A DNA stretch of 64,000 nt, taken from positions 682,001-746,000 of the forward strand of contig JAWPGT010000013.1 of assembly GCA_034638255.1 (NCBI GenBank), in the 5' to 3' direction. The first letter of the stretch is position 1. Each line of letters starts with the position of its first letter. The translations under genes and the position numbers were made by a program. This DNA is from Coprinus comatus. Its lineage: Eukaryota; Basidiomycota; Agaricomycetes; Agaricales; Agaricaceae. This document shows, one piece after another, positions 26,214 through 36,419 of this stretch. The notes under the pieces are model-generated. The model was not told the origin of the DNA, did not search any database, and saw only the letters and a list, made by a program, of their open reading frames with translations.

Positions 26214-28179
26214 CTACTCCTGACTAGAAAGCTCCCTATATCTCTTTGTGTAATTTGCTATCATCGACTTTAAAAACCACTTTTCCCATTTCTTCTCATC
26301 TGCATATATGTTTCTGAGATACATGTCCTGCCAGTCAATACCAAAACTACTCTCCAGATTTTGCATAAAGAAGAGAGTATTTCGGGGATTTAAAGGAAGT
26401 GGACCCAATGCTTCAGTAACCTCTTCCCCATCTACCATTGCAGTAACTCGCCAGAGTTTCCAAAACATCACATTAGCAACTACTAAGTCTTCAGGACAAC
26501 CACAGTTGGCATATCCTTGAACTTGGACCAATGTTTCAGTCTTGCCCTTTCCTGCCCTCTCAACTCCAGTTCCATGAATCACAACCCCAGATACTGAGTC
26601 ATCACCATTAATATGATTGGTGATTTTATCTTTTCTAGAGTGGTGGAGACAGAGAAAATTTTTATATCCATTAGTAAGTAATTCTTTTGTAAGTTCAGGA
26701 GAAGTCGTATAAGCCTTGGGAAGATATAAGCAATTGAACTGAATACGATTCTTGGTTTCAATTGGAATCTTTGGCTTCTTCTTGGAACTTGACATCCAGG
26801 CATGAAGTAAAGCTGTATCACCTTCTATAACAAATATTAGCAACATAAAGACCATTATAATAGATATATACCAGCATAAATCTCAACATCTTCTTTGCTT
26901 TCTTTACTATTGTCATCATTCTTTCATTTCTCTCTTCCCTTACTTCATGCTTACTTTGCCTCTTTTTTGTTTCTTGATTTCTTATGCTTAATCACTAGAG
27001 GTTTTTAGATTATAAGATATATTACTCAATAATAAGGGAAAAAACATACAAGATTCTTGTTTATCTTCTCCACTACCATTGTCACTACTACTATCATAAA
27101 TCACTTGGTGTTTTCGCTTTTGTCCAACCGAGACTGCTATAAGTAAAAGTTATTAATAATAGAGTATAATAATAAAAAAGAAATAGCTTACTATAAGTAT
27201 CATCATCAGAGTCAACCTCAACATATCATGCATTTGATTCCACTCTATCACTAGTACTGTTAATATGCAGAGGTAAAGCTGGTATACTAGAATCTTCTGT
27301 TGTTGGTGAAAGTTTAGGTATAGAAGCCAAAATAGGTGGGGTGATAGAGGGTAGAAGAGAAGGCGACCTCAAAAGCAAAGATGATATCAATGGAGGTGTT
27401 GTACTTTGATACTGAGTATTTGCTGCTATATCGTTAGAATTAATATCCAAAGTAGGCTCTGTTGATTTTTAAACAAATAAGAAAAAAAGAACAAAGAAAA
27501 AAAAATAGAAAAAATACCCTGAAAGCGAGTAGTAGTCAAATTACTAGTCATTTCAAGTTGTACATTTAAGTCCTTATCTAGTAATATCAAGTAGTTAGAA
27601 TAAAATTAAATAAATTTCAATATATAACATACTATCATTCTCAAGTGAGTCACTTGAGATAGACAAAAGAGGAGAGCTAGGTTGAGGAATGGCTTCTTGA
27701 GACTGACTTGGTAAGGTAGTAGATTTAGAGGGAGATGTTATAATGACAGAAACCCTATGTTTGGGTTTTGTTTGCGAAGTACTTGGAGGAAGTATTGGTA
27801 GGGGTATAGATAATAGTTTGGGTTGTTTTTCTAGATAAATGGAGTCAGACAAGAAGTTTTAGAAAGTAGAAATACAAACCCTTTATATCCAAATTTTTTT
27901 TCGCTTTTGTAATTTTACATCTTATATTCTTTAATCGATAACGAAGATCTTTAATTCTTTGTTGTAGCACTTTACTTTCTAGAAATATATATAGTATATC
28001 TGAGCAAAGATATATATGAATTAAGGGGAAAAAAACTTACGACCAGCCACTTTCCCTTGGGTAGAGTTTTTCATTGCCTCAAAATCATAGATACAATTCT
28101 TTAGTTCTTTGTTGAGTTCTTTTTCTACTAATACCATGGGTAAAATGGAAGAAGTATCAGAGCTAATACTTGTAGACAT
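26214..28179 (-). pseudogene. Unknown KDZ cargo protein, coiled coil plus C-terminal domain
   Basis: Not recognised. The start at 28,179 reads MSTSISSDTSSILPMVLVEK. Two coiled-coil segments (KELNKELKNCIYDFEAMKNS, KVLQQRIKDLRYRLKNIRCK) are followed by Ser/Pro-rich exons and an Asp/Ser-rich exon. The last exon, about 210 codons (26,214-26,850), is the most conserved-looking part: LPKAYTTSPELTKELL, VQGYANCGCPEDLVVANVMF, WKLWRVTAMVDGEEV, ending RYRELSSQE. Six or seven introns of 40-60 nt with GT..AG fit. One in-frame TGA in VESNA*YVEVDSDDDTY (about 27,227) is best read as decayed CGA, so the copy is probably dead. It lies immediately downstream of the dioxygenase gene on the same strand. Confidence 0.6.
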
Positions 28180-28560
28180 GGTAGAGGGGATAGAGCAAAT
28201 GGGAAAGTAAGATGTAAAAATTGTGTCATGTCATGTTGGTTTATACTACAAATTGACCAAAACATATACATACTAAACTAAATATTATACATAATAAGGT
28301 CTAGACTGATCTATTTATTATCAATCACCTTGGCAAGAATATACAAATAGCTCTATTATAAGAGCAACAACCTTGATAAAGTCAGTAGCAAGCTATACTC
28401 ACAAATAAAAAATAGAAAATGAATTAAAAAAAGCTACTACATTTATACTACTGTAGTCTCATCTTTGTATACTTCATCTTGTTCAGCTTCTGGTCCCCAG
28501 AGAGCTTCTTCTACTTTTTTTGCAATATCGTCAATTGCATGGGGGGTTTTGCAAACTTGG

Positions 28561-30017
28561 TCAACACCATGCATTAGGAAGTTGGGGAGAGGTTACAAAT
28601 GCCAAACCTCTTTGTAAAAAGGCTGGTGATTTGTCAGCAGGATGGGCATTTGGAAGACTTGTTCCATGAATATGCCTCGGTTGCCAAACAATAATTGTAT
28701 TAGCTTCTAGCTCCACTTTAATCCCATATGAAGCAACATAGAAATGCCCTCCATCATGTTCTCCACCATATTGCTTGACTGTAAAGGAAACTGCATACTT
28801 ATGAGGTTGTCCCTCATTATGCATGGGTCTATAAGAAGTATAAGTAATTTATTAAGTAAATATAGTAGATTGCGATTATACCTTGCATAATTTTGTGCCA
28901 TAGCACCAGTTGGAGGTGCTAATTCAACATTATCAAATGTGAACTCCATATCTCCTGCTTTAACTGTATATGATCCCAAAGTTTCGTTACTGATTTTCAT
29001 AAATGCATTCATACGAGGTAGTCGGGTAGATTCCATGAAGTTGGTAAAATCGGATTTGACTTCTTCAGGTAGACAATGTTGTAGCAAGTTCCAAACAAAA
29101 CCAAATGCATTGCTTTCTTGGATATTGAGATGGTTGATGTCAGCTTCAGATCGTTTACGAAGGATATTCAGGACCCAGTGGAAAGCTGCCTTGGAATGAG
29201 AACCTGCTGACCATCCACTCATAACCAGCACACCAGCATCATCCTTCTATAATATTGCATTAATAATTAATCAAATAATAATATGGATTGTACCCACCCA
29301 AATATTTCTCCTTGCCAATGTCACCTCCCCAACTACTGCTCCCAAATGATCCAACACTGCTGGAGAAGCAACATTCCTCAAAACAACAAGGACAATTTCA
29401 GTTGTCTTCTTATCTCTGATGATTATTGATTCATGGGGCAATACAATTTTCTGCAGCTTGGATTCATCTAAAAGCATTGGCTTGCAATGAGGAAGCCTAT
29501 TATCAGCCTTTGGCCCATATTGGAGATGGAACGACCAACGATCCAAGATATCACTGTTTTCAGTAACCCACATTGCCTTGGGAGGGTAGATTGCACAAGG
29601 TCGGGAGAGGGAAAGGGTAGAGATGCTGGTATAGATGGGATTGGTGTTGTTGCGAAAGCGACTTGTCATCTGGTTTTTTCCAAGAAATTTCTGTTTCTTC
29701 CTGTGCTGCTCCATACGAGTGATTTTGAAGCAACCATAAGCTGCCACAATAGAAGGATGGGTGGTTTCCAATTGGCAAAGGCGACCCAAATGCCTAAATA
29801 ACATAGCCTGAAGCTTCTCCACATCCAATGCATCAGACCCCACAGATTTGGAAAGATCAACTAGGAACTTGTTAAGAGGATCGCGGATAATATTCCCATT
29901 GGCAATGAGTTCGGGAAGATCATTGTTGTTTACCAAGGCAATATTAATTGCTTGAACAAAGGTAATAGGTTTTGGCAACATCAGAGCTGTAGCAGGGAGT
30001 AGAGAGGATGGGGGCAT
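28561..30017 (-). CDS. TET/JBP-type 2OG-Fe(II) dioxygenase (KDZ cargo)
   Basis: Members oxidise the methyl group of 5-methylcytosine or thymine in DNA. The start at 30,017 reads MPPSSLLPATALMLPKPITF. Introns of about 50 nt lie after LARRNIW (29,282-29,232) and after MAQNYAR (28,879-28,826). Joined, the core reads VVLRNVASPAVLDHL, KDDAGVLVMSGWSAGSHSKA, GSYTVKAGDMEFTFD, then HNEGQPHKYAVSF as the HxD/E iron motif, QYGGEHDGGHFYVASYGIKV, the second iron His in PRHIHGTSL, and a 2OG-binding Arg in QRGLAFVTS. This order fits the fungal TET/JBP family known to travel with KDZ transposons. HxE replaces the commoner HxD. A stop after PNAWC is followed one frame away by VCKTPHAIDDIAKKVEEALW, so the last about 38 codons were probably lost to a frameshift. 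All active-site motifs are upstream of it. Confidence 0.78.
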
Positions 30018-30112
30018 TGTAGTAACGATGTGGTAAGAGGCAAGATGTAAAATTTATGCTGACATAATCTTAATTAATTTGGGAAAAAGAAATAATTTAT
30101 ATTAATTATCTA

Positions 30113-30616
30113 CAACACAATGGTCTACATCTAGGTTATATGGGAGAGCATAGCATGCAGGAGAGGAGATGGGATGGGATAGGTGGGGGGATGTGTTGTG
30201 GAGCAGTGGGCCAACCTCAGGTCAGGAACACCTGCGACACAGAAAGGGACAGCCTACAGACCATTGAGGGGCGCCCGTAAACCCATATAAGGGACCAAGG
30301 CAGGCTCAAGGTTGTAGGTAGTTGGCCAATTCCATGTTTGCGACATTCCCAACACTGGGGGGACCAGCACCCGACCAACCAGCACAGCAAATTGGTTCAC
30401 CTAGAAACCCAACTGGGGCTAGGCCAGGCAATTTGCAGCAAGGAAGGAGGACTAGGACCCAGTGAGGAGGGTGGAAGGGGGTGGGGATGGAGAGAGGATG
30501 GTGGGGTGGTGTGGAAACAGCAGCATATAAGTTGGATTTGTCGGTGGCCAATGACAGCTGCCAAGATGGCAACCAGGGATGGCCATCCCTAACCTGTCCC
30601 AATGCGTATTGTGTTG
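30113..30616. other. GC-rich insert between cargo genes, possible MITE
   Basis: About 500 bp, much more G+C- and G-rich than the surrounding AT-rich KDZ sequence, bounded by CAACACAAT (30,113-30,121) and its inverse ATTGTGTTG (30,608-30,616). The base composition breaks exactly at these 9-bp inverted ends. No clear TSD, no coding. A promoter-like GCATATAAG sits near 30,522. It separates the dioxygenase start from the Cys-rich gene. Confidence 0.4.
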
Positions 30617-31420
30617 AAGGTTGCTACGAATTCGTTTGCATGCTCTGTGAGATTCGATGACTTTGACATCAGTTTCTGTAACAAACTCTTCACCTCTGAT
30701 TTTTGAGGTTGATGCATCACCAGTATGGATAAAGTTTTTAGGAGTGGGTCTCTTCTGACCTGCGCAAGCCAGCCTGGTATTTTGATTTGAGTCGGATTCA
30801 CCATCACTGATGTATTCTGATCCATCTTTATCAGGTTCAACTTTTGACAAAAAATGAGAACTGTGTCGGCATGAGAGAAATATGAAAGATGACGAACATG
30901 ATAATATCGGTGTCTGTCTCTTTTTTCTTCCTCTGTGATCATTCCCATACTCCATTCTATCAACACCCTTTCCTTTTGAGATCAAAGCAACCAGGCTCGC
31001 CATCACCATATTTGTAGTAATATAAGCCTGAGTAGACCACACTGGCGATCCAACATGACTAACATGAATACCACTTCCTCTAGGAGGGACAAATTTAACG
31101 AGATAATTATACTCATTTTCCTCCAACCTCAATTTCTCCATAATCATTCGCTTTCTAAAATCACTTATATGTGAACAAACACAATGTTGTTCAAAACATA
31201 ATTGACATCGTATATGTTCACAATCACATCCAACTCCATAACCTGGTTGGATTGTACATGACTTGCAAATCTAGAAATATAAATATAAAACAAAATTTAG
31301 TGACAGCGTCAGAAGAGTGTGTCAGGAAATTTCACATACATATCCCGGATCTCCTTTATTCAACCCCTTCAACCACATCCTAGCACTCTTTTGAAACATA
31401 GAATTCATACATCCAAAAGG
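30617..31420 (-). pseudogene. Cys-rich zinc-binding KDZ cargo protein, fragment
   Basis: The best part joins FKLHRHPFGCMNSMFQKSAR and LKGLNKGDPGY across an intron (31,341-31,273) to a dense cysteine cluster: ICKSC, GYGVGCDCEHIRCQLC and FEQHCVCSHI (C-x2-C, C-x-C, C-x2-C, C-x-C), a likely double zinc site. YLVKFVPPRGSGIHVSHVGS follows. Downstream exons are Asp/Ser- and Lys-rich and include QKRPTPKNF. The C-terminus is cut by the GC-rich insert, and the N-terminus at about 31,440 by unrelated sequence. The family was not recognised; a chromatin or transposase-accessory role would be a guess. Confidence 0.5.
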
Positions 31421-32450
31421 ATGTCTATGCAGTTTAAAAAAATGCCGTCCAAAGATCTGATACCATAACTTGATTTCCAGTCCCATTGCTGTCAATGTTG
31501 AGTTGACGCACTAGCTGATCGTGAGTACTTGCAGCTTCAGATTCATCATCCATGGCACCCTGAACACCCGAATCAGCTGTGACTGGTGGATGAACAGGAT
31601 CAAGGACAGATGGAGGAGGAGGAATAAGTGGTAGTGACATCCTATCCTCCTCACCAGTCAATTTAGATTGATTTGTAGGTGTAGTGGACAAGAGATAGGC
31701 TAGATCCATGAATAATAAAGACGAAGGTGAACACAATAGCACTGAGCAAGCAAGAGGCAAGGAAAGTGATGGATGCCGCAGAGAGCAAAGGAGAGAGGGG
31801 AGAATGGAGGACCAAAACATAGCAGATTAAACCAGACCCTTTCAGACCAGTACTAAAACCTTAGAGAGAACCTCGAAGTTGAACACAAAAGTGTGCAAGT
31901 CAACCTAAGAAGAAAAACCAAACAAAGTAATTGTAGCTGTGCAGCAGATGCATGCACCATGTTTCAGCAGGAATAAACTTTTTCATTGAAACATTGTTAA
32001 CCACATGCTTGGAATGACCTACATATCTGGTAATTCCTTGGTAAATTGTTGCAAAGGAAAAAGAAACCCATGACAATGATGTCTCTGGAAAGAGTCTGGT
32101 ATGCCTTGAGGCTTGGAGAACAAGGATTTAGGACCACAATTCCTTGTCAAAGTCAGATAGGTGACAGCCTAAGGTCTTCATCTTAGTTAGGTGTTTGTGT
32201 CGAAGAATGACAATCTCATTGACAGTGATCAACCGACCACTGATGATTATAGGCTGAGTAGAGGGTGAAAAGGTAAGCTGTCACAGTATATACATTGAGA
32301 TGAGATGACTCACACTCATCCTTCCTAACTACATGGTATCCATCCACAATCCACCAGAGACCTGCATGACTCCATACATGACCAGTGTAATCCAAGCTCC
32401 GATTGAGGACAGACACAGGAATGGTGAAGAGGGCGCGAGGGTACATTTTG
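31421..32450. other. Unassigned sequence inside KDZ-1, possible copia LTR remnant
   Basis: The minus strand has TGGTATCAGATC near 31,460, which resembles an initiator-Met primer-binding site, with pyrimidine-rich sequence upstream (31,430-31,830) that could be an LTR. Its open frames (for example 31,434-31,820, Ser/Leu-rich) have no domain. A second minus-strand open stretch at 32,216-32,450 (RALFTIPVSVLNRSLDYTGH) is unrecognised. No gene is called. Confidence 0.3.
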
Positions 32451-32640
32451 TTATGAGTCCACCCAAACCACCGGCCCGTACCACCACCACCGAGGAAGAC
32501 TTGTTCGCCATCTTCCCCGAACTCATTCCCAATGATGACACCATGGACGACTCCGCTTGACATACCATTCCCCGGTGACATCACTATGACCTAACGTCGA
32601 ACTAAGTATGAGACTCCACTTATGCTTAGAAGTATACATT
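32451..32640 (+). mobile_element. LTR-C, 5' fragment
   Basis: TGTTATGAGTCCACCCAAAC.. matches the first 190 bp or so of LTR-C (20,961; 58,779) and stops after GCTTAGAAGTATACATTT, where the sequence becomes unrelated. Confidence 0.8.
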
Positions 32641-33339
32641 TACATTTGAGCTTCTGATCCCTGAAGAGCAGTATAAATCTGAAGACGTGTGGGAATTGTC
32701 CAAGCGATGACTGCACAAGTATGGTTCTGTAGAGAGACTCGTAGGCTGGTAACTAAGAGCTCATGAGGAACATAGCCAGCACAGATTGAGTGCTCAGTGA
32801 AGTAGGGAGAGAGAAGTCGTCATCACGTGACGTGATAGGATGCTGAACAGTGACGTAATACTTCCTCTATGACGAATTTCAAAGAGACACAAAACTCGAA
32901 TGAAGGCTTCAAATCCACTGAACGTGCTGAAATGCACAGAGTCTGATCATGTTGACCAAATTATTCTCCTTAACAAAATCCACATGTTCACATGTGTATG
33001 TTAAGGTTGTGTGTTGTATTCCTTCGCCTCATGAATTAACATCGCAGAAACACTACACGAGACAACCAGAAGTAGATATATGTAGGCCAACGTTGAAACG
33101 AATATTGACAACATCATCACGTTCCACAATAATATATGTCTCGAACACAATCCCTTTCAACACGGGTTCTTTGTCCATAGCACTGTTCACACCACTGTCC
33201 CTCTATAGTGATTGAGTAACATTCAAACCTGTGATTGACTTCAGCAAACAAGCAGTACCCAGAAAGCATAAATGTGAGTGGCAACTAGAAGATAATGACA
33301 TGTGTACCTGGAAATTATATGTACATGAATGATACTTAC
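32641..33339. other. No gene seen
   Basis: No recognisable coding or repeat family. It contains TCACGTGACGTGA near 32,825 and a few short open frames without features. Confidence 0.5.
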
Positions 33340-33730
33340 TATATATCAGAGTATGAGAGCAAGAGAGCACAAGAACGAGAATAGGAGTAAGAGAATGTGA
33401 GTGTGAAAATAAGAGTGTGAGAGTGAGGGTATGAGAGCAAGAGTGCAAGAGTGAGAGTGCAAGAGTGCAAGAGTGCAAGAGTACAAGTGCAAGTGCAAGT
33501 GCAAGTGTGAGAGTACAAGAGTATGAGAGTGAGAGTGCGAGAGTGAGAGAACAAGAGGGAGAGAGTGAAAGCAAGAGTGAGAGAACGAGAGCAAGAGCAA
33601 TAGCAAGAGGAGAATGAGACAGCAAGAAGTTAGAGGAGAACAAGACAGCAAGAATGAGTGAGGCAAATGAGTGAAAGAGGGCAAGAATGAGAGAGAGAGA
33701 GCAAGAACAAGTGAATGGGAGAGAGAGTAA
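33340..33730. repeat. Purine-rich minisatellite (GAGAGT/GAGTGCAA units)
   Basis: About 390 bp dominated by GAGAGTGAGAG and GAGTGCAA units (for example AGAGTGCAAGAGTGCAAGA near 33,460) with almost no pyrimidine runs on the plus strand. The opposite strand yields Leu/Ser-rich open frames that are artefacts of the repeat. Confidence 0.9.
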
Positions 33731-33864
33731 TGAGCAAAATGGGGCTTTGTGATGTGGTAGCAGCACTCTGAAGCTTGAGTATTGTGCATATCACATGACA
33801 TGACATGACACGTCAGCACCATATCAGACTCCAACACACTCGACATATACCAGTGTATCAAACT

Positions 33865-34310
33865 CTCACTTACTCACTCGTTCTCATTCTCTCTCTCTCT
33901 CACACACATTCTCAGACACTCATTCACTCCCACTCAGACACTTGCTCTCTCTCACTCAGTCACTCTCTCTCACTCATTCTCTCACTGGTCACCTGTTCTC
34001 TCCCTCTCTCACTCATTCTCTCCCTCTCTCTTGCTCACTTGTTCTTGGTCACTTGTCCTCAGCCACTTGTTCTTGGTCACTCATCCTTGGCCACTCATTC
34101 TTAGTCACTCATTCTTGGTCACTTGTTCTCTCTCTCATCCTCGGTCACTCATCCTCGGTCACTCATCCTTGGTCACTCATCCTCGGTCACTCATCCTTGG
34201 TCACTCATTCTCTCTCTCTCATTCTCAGTCTCTCGTCCTTGGTCACTTGTTCTCTGTTCTCTCATCCTTGGTCACTTGATCATTTTCTCTCTCTCTCATT
34301 CACTCACTCA
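33865..34310. repeat. Pyrimidine-rich minisatellite (14-bp GGTCACTCATCCTT units)
   Basis: Starts with CTCTCACT-type repeats, then about a dozen 14-bp units of GGTCACTCATCCTY (best at 34,070-34,210), then CTCTCT tracts. It lies about 135 bp from the purine-rich array with opposite strand bias. Confidence 0.9.
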
Positions 34311-34317
34311 CCTTCTT

Positions 34318-34640
34318 TCTTTGTCCTATTTATATTAAAGCCATTCAGGCTTCAAAATTCAAGCATGAAAAATGTAAGTTCTCCCATTCCTGCTCATGTC
34401 TACCCACTCTCACTCACATTCACACTCACTCCCTCAGTGCCCACTCTTATTCTTGTTCTCCCTCCCTCTCTCTCTCTCATCATCCATTCATGTTGAGGCC
34501 AAAGTTGTCTTGGCTTCGAAATTCACACAACTTGTGAGTTCTTTTGTTCTCTAACATACATTCTCACTTGGCCTCACTTCCTCATCCCATTTATAGTAAA
34601 GCCATTGTCTGGCTTCGAAATTCATGCAATTGTAAGTCTT
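34318..34640 (+). repeat. Three imperfect repeats, each with a small hairpin
   Basis: Units near 34,330, 34,495 and 34,590 share AAAGCCATTG(T)CTGGCTTCGAAATTCA followed by GTAAGT-like sequence. AAGCC..GGCTT forms a short hairpin. CT-rich runs separate the units. They may be diverged 5' leader copies of the copia fragment that follows. Confidence 0.6.
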
Positions 34641-34864
34641 TCTCTTGTTCTTTCTCTTTCTTTCTTTCTCTTTCTCTCTTTCTCTTTCTCTCTCTTTCAC
34701 TAATAGTAGTATATTCTCTATTATTGTAATGTAGATAATGTTATAATTACATTTTATTTTATTAATTAAATTAAATTGAGCTGCTTATCACTACTTTGCA
34801 CCCATTTACTGAACTTAAACCCTTACATTGAGCTTAATGGTTAAGGGACTTTACAGTTTTTGGC

Positions 34865-35570
34865 ATGGATGAAGAAAGTAACGGGATGAGAGTTTTCTTT
34901 GCAGAAACTGGGAAAGTAAAAATTGAACGAAATGTACGATTCATGATGACTGACCTCGAGGGGGAGAATGGATTGTTAAAAGCTCAAAGCAAGGATAAGT
35001 CAAATGAATTACTTACCCACAACAGCATGACACCATCAATTAACTCTGACTCCACTGACACCAACAACTCTATCCAACAAGATGACCCCATCCCTCCTAT
35101 TGCCAATGACCCTCGATCGCTAATGACCCTCATGCTGACTGTTCAGTCAATGGCCATCAGAATGACCCAATATCTGACCCTGAAGGTGATACAAGCAGTA
35201 ACAACCCTCCTGCAAATCAACATCCATCAAGGATCAGGAAACCAAGTAAGAAGGTGCAGGATATACTTGATGGCATTGCAGTGTCTCTGGTTGAAGAAGA
35301 TTTGGGTGAATTTTGTGAACTACCACCCATCATTCTCACAAACGAAGTGGTGCCTCCATCACAATTTAGTTGAAGATGAGTAAGTATTGACCTCACTTGA
35401 CCAATATTTGATTCGGCAACAAGAAGTGTCACAAAACTTGGTGAAAAGATCAAAGTGTGAGTTCTATGATTTTTCCACAACCAAGGAAATTCAAGTGAAT
35501 TTTTCAGGATTAAAACAACTGACACCACCAAATTACAAGATGAATATGTGAAATTAGTAGAAGGTGTATA
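34865..35570 (+). pseudogene. Copia pol fragment (integrase C-terminus to RT hinge)
   Basis: MRVFFAETGKVKIERNVRFM matches the segment between integrase and RT in copia polyproteins. Ser/Asp/Pro-rich linker follows, and after a frameshift HPSRIRKPSKKVQDILDGIA, the usual basic segment before copia RT. RT itself is absent and stops are present. It is an old insertion within KDZ-1. Confidence 0.6.
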
Positions 35571-35676
35571 TAGTCATATGAAGTCAATCATATTTTATCC
35601 CCCCCAGCCCTTCCAGAAGACATGTTACATTTTGAACATATTGTAGGTAGCTAAAATGGTAATAATGAGATAGGAC

Positions 35677-36093
35677 CTACCGACATAGATGAGAAATACA
35701 CACCTCCTTAAAAATCCTATCGGGTCGATTCACATACCACTGACATGTACAACATACACCCTCAGGACATTTTTCCGGGTGGCTACTACTATTGAAACAC
35801 GTTTGTTGTCCACAATCAATCTTTTTGTCGTGTTGGAAATAGTAGTGTGTGCATGTGTATTTGTTGAAGTGTAGTTCATGGTAACACATTGTGAAATAGG
35901 ATGTGGGAACTTGGAAGACAACTGGTGAAGTGGGTAGACTTTGAGAGTAGGTGGGAAAGTTTGGTTGAACCTTGGACTTTTTAAGGCCATTGTGCACTTC
36001 ACAAGATCGGCTTGCTAGGATCGGCCCTGAAATGACTGATGACAGCATTATGGCATTGCCATAGTCTGGGAAATATACAAAACAACGAACCAC
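35677..36093 (-). CDS. Small Cys/His-rich protein of unknown function
   Basis: 138 codons from ATG at 36,093 (MVRCFVYFPDYGNAIMLSSV). The C-terminal 60 residues hold YTCTHYYFQHDKKIDCGQQT, CFNSSSHPEKCPEGVCCTCQ and ISHLC. The spacing C-x-H, DC..C, H..C, C..C-x-C suggests two zinc sites. Similar C-terminal modules occur in hypothetical proteins of mushrooms, from memory and unconfirmed. It could be KDZ cargo or part of the neighbouring copia debris. Confidence 0.45.
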   Translation of the reverse strand: MVRCFVYFPDYGNAIMLSSVISGPILASRSCEVHNGLKKSKVQPNFPTYSQSLPTSPVVFQVPTSYFTMCYHELHFNKYTCTHYYFQHDKKIDCGQQTCFNSSSHPEKCPEGVCCTCQWYVNRPDRIFKEVCISHLCR

Positions 36094-36419
36094 ATCAGAT
36101 GCTGTCTTCTCTAATTTATAAAGGTTTCACCACAAGCACACTGTTGGTCCATTTGATTAAACAGCTTTATCATGTACATTGGTTTGTTGTTCAGTTCATC
36201 TACTGAAAGATGGGGGGGGGAGAATCTTTCACAGTTTGGCTCTCCCTATGATATTGTTAAAGTTGGAGCCAATAGTTCTAGAACTCTAGAATTATTGAAT
36301 AATGCTGACATATTATTGTTACAGTTAGTTAATAGTTGGGCCAATGGTGGATGACAGATGTTCTAGTTGCTTCCAGATAAAAATAGAGCTGATGTTATTA
36401 TATTATCATGGTCTAGACC

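Noticed and set aside
31440..31470. Copia primer-binding site TGGTATCAGATC as proof of a full element
   Set aside because: No gag or pol follows on the minus strand; the next sequence belongs to the Cys-rich KDZ gene. Kept only as a possible remnant.
33203..34496. Long Leu/Ser-rich open frames on both strands
   Set aside because: They are translations of the GAGAGT/CTCACT minisatellites and have no start context, domain or codon pattern.
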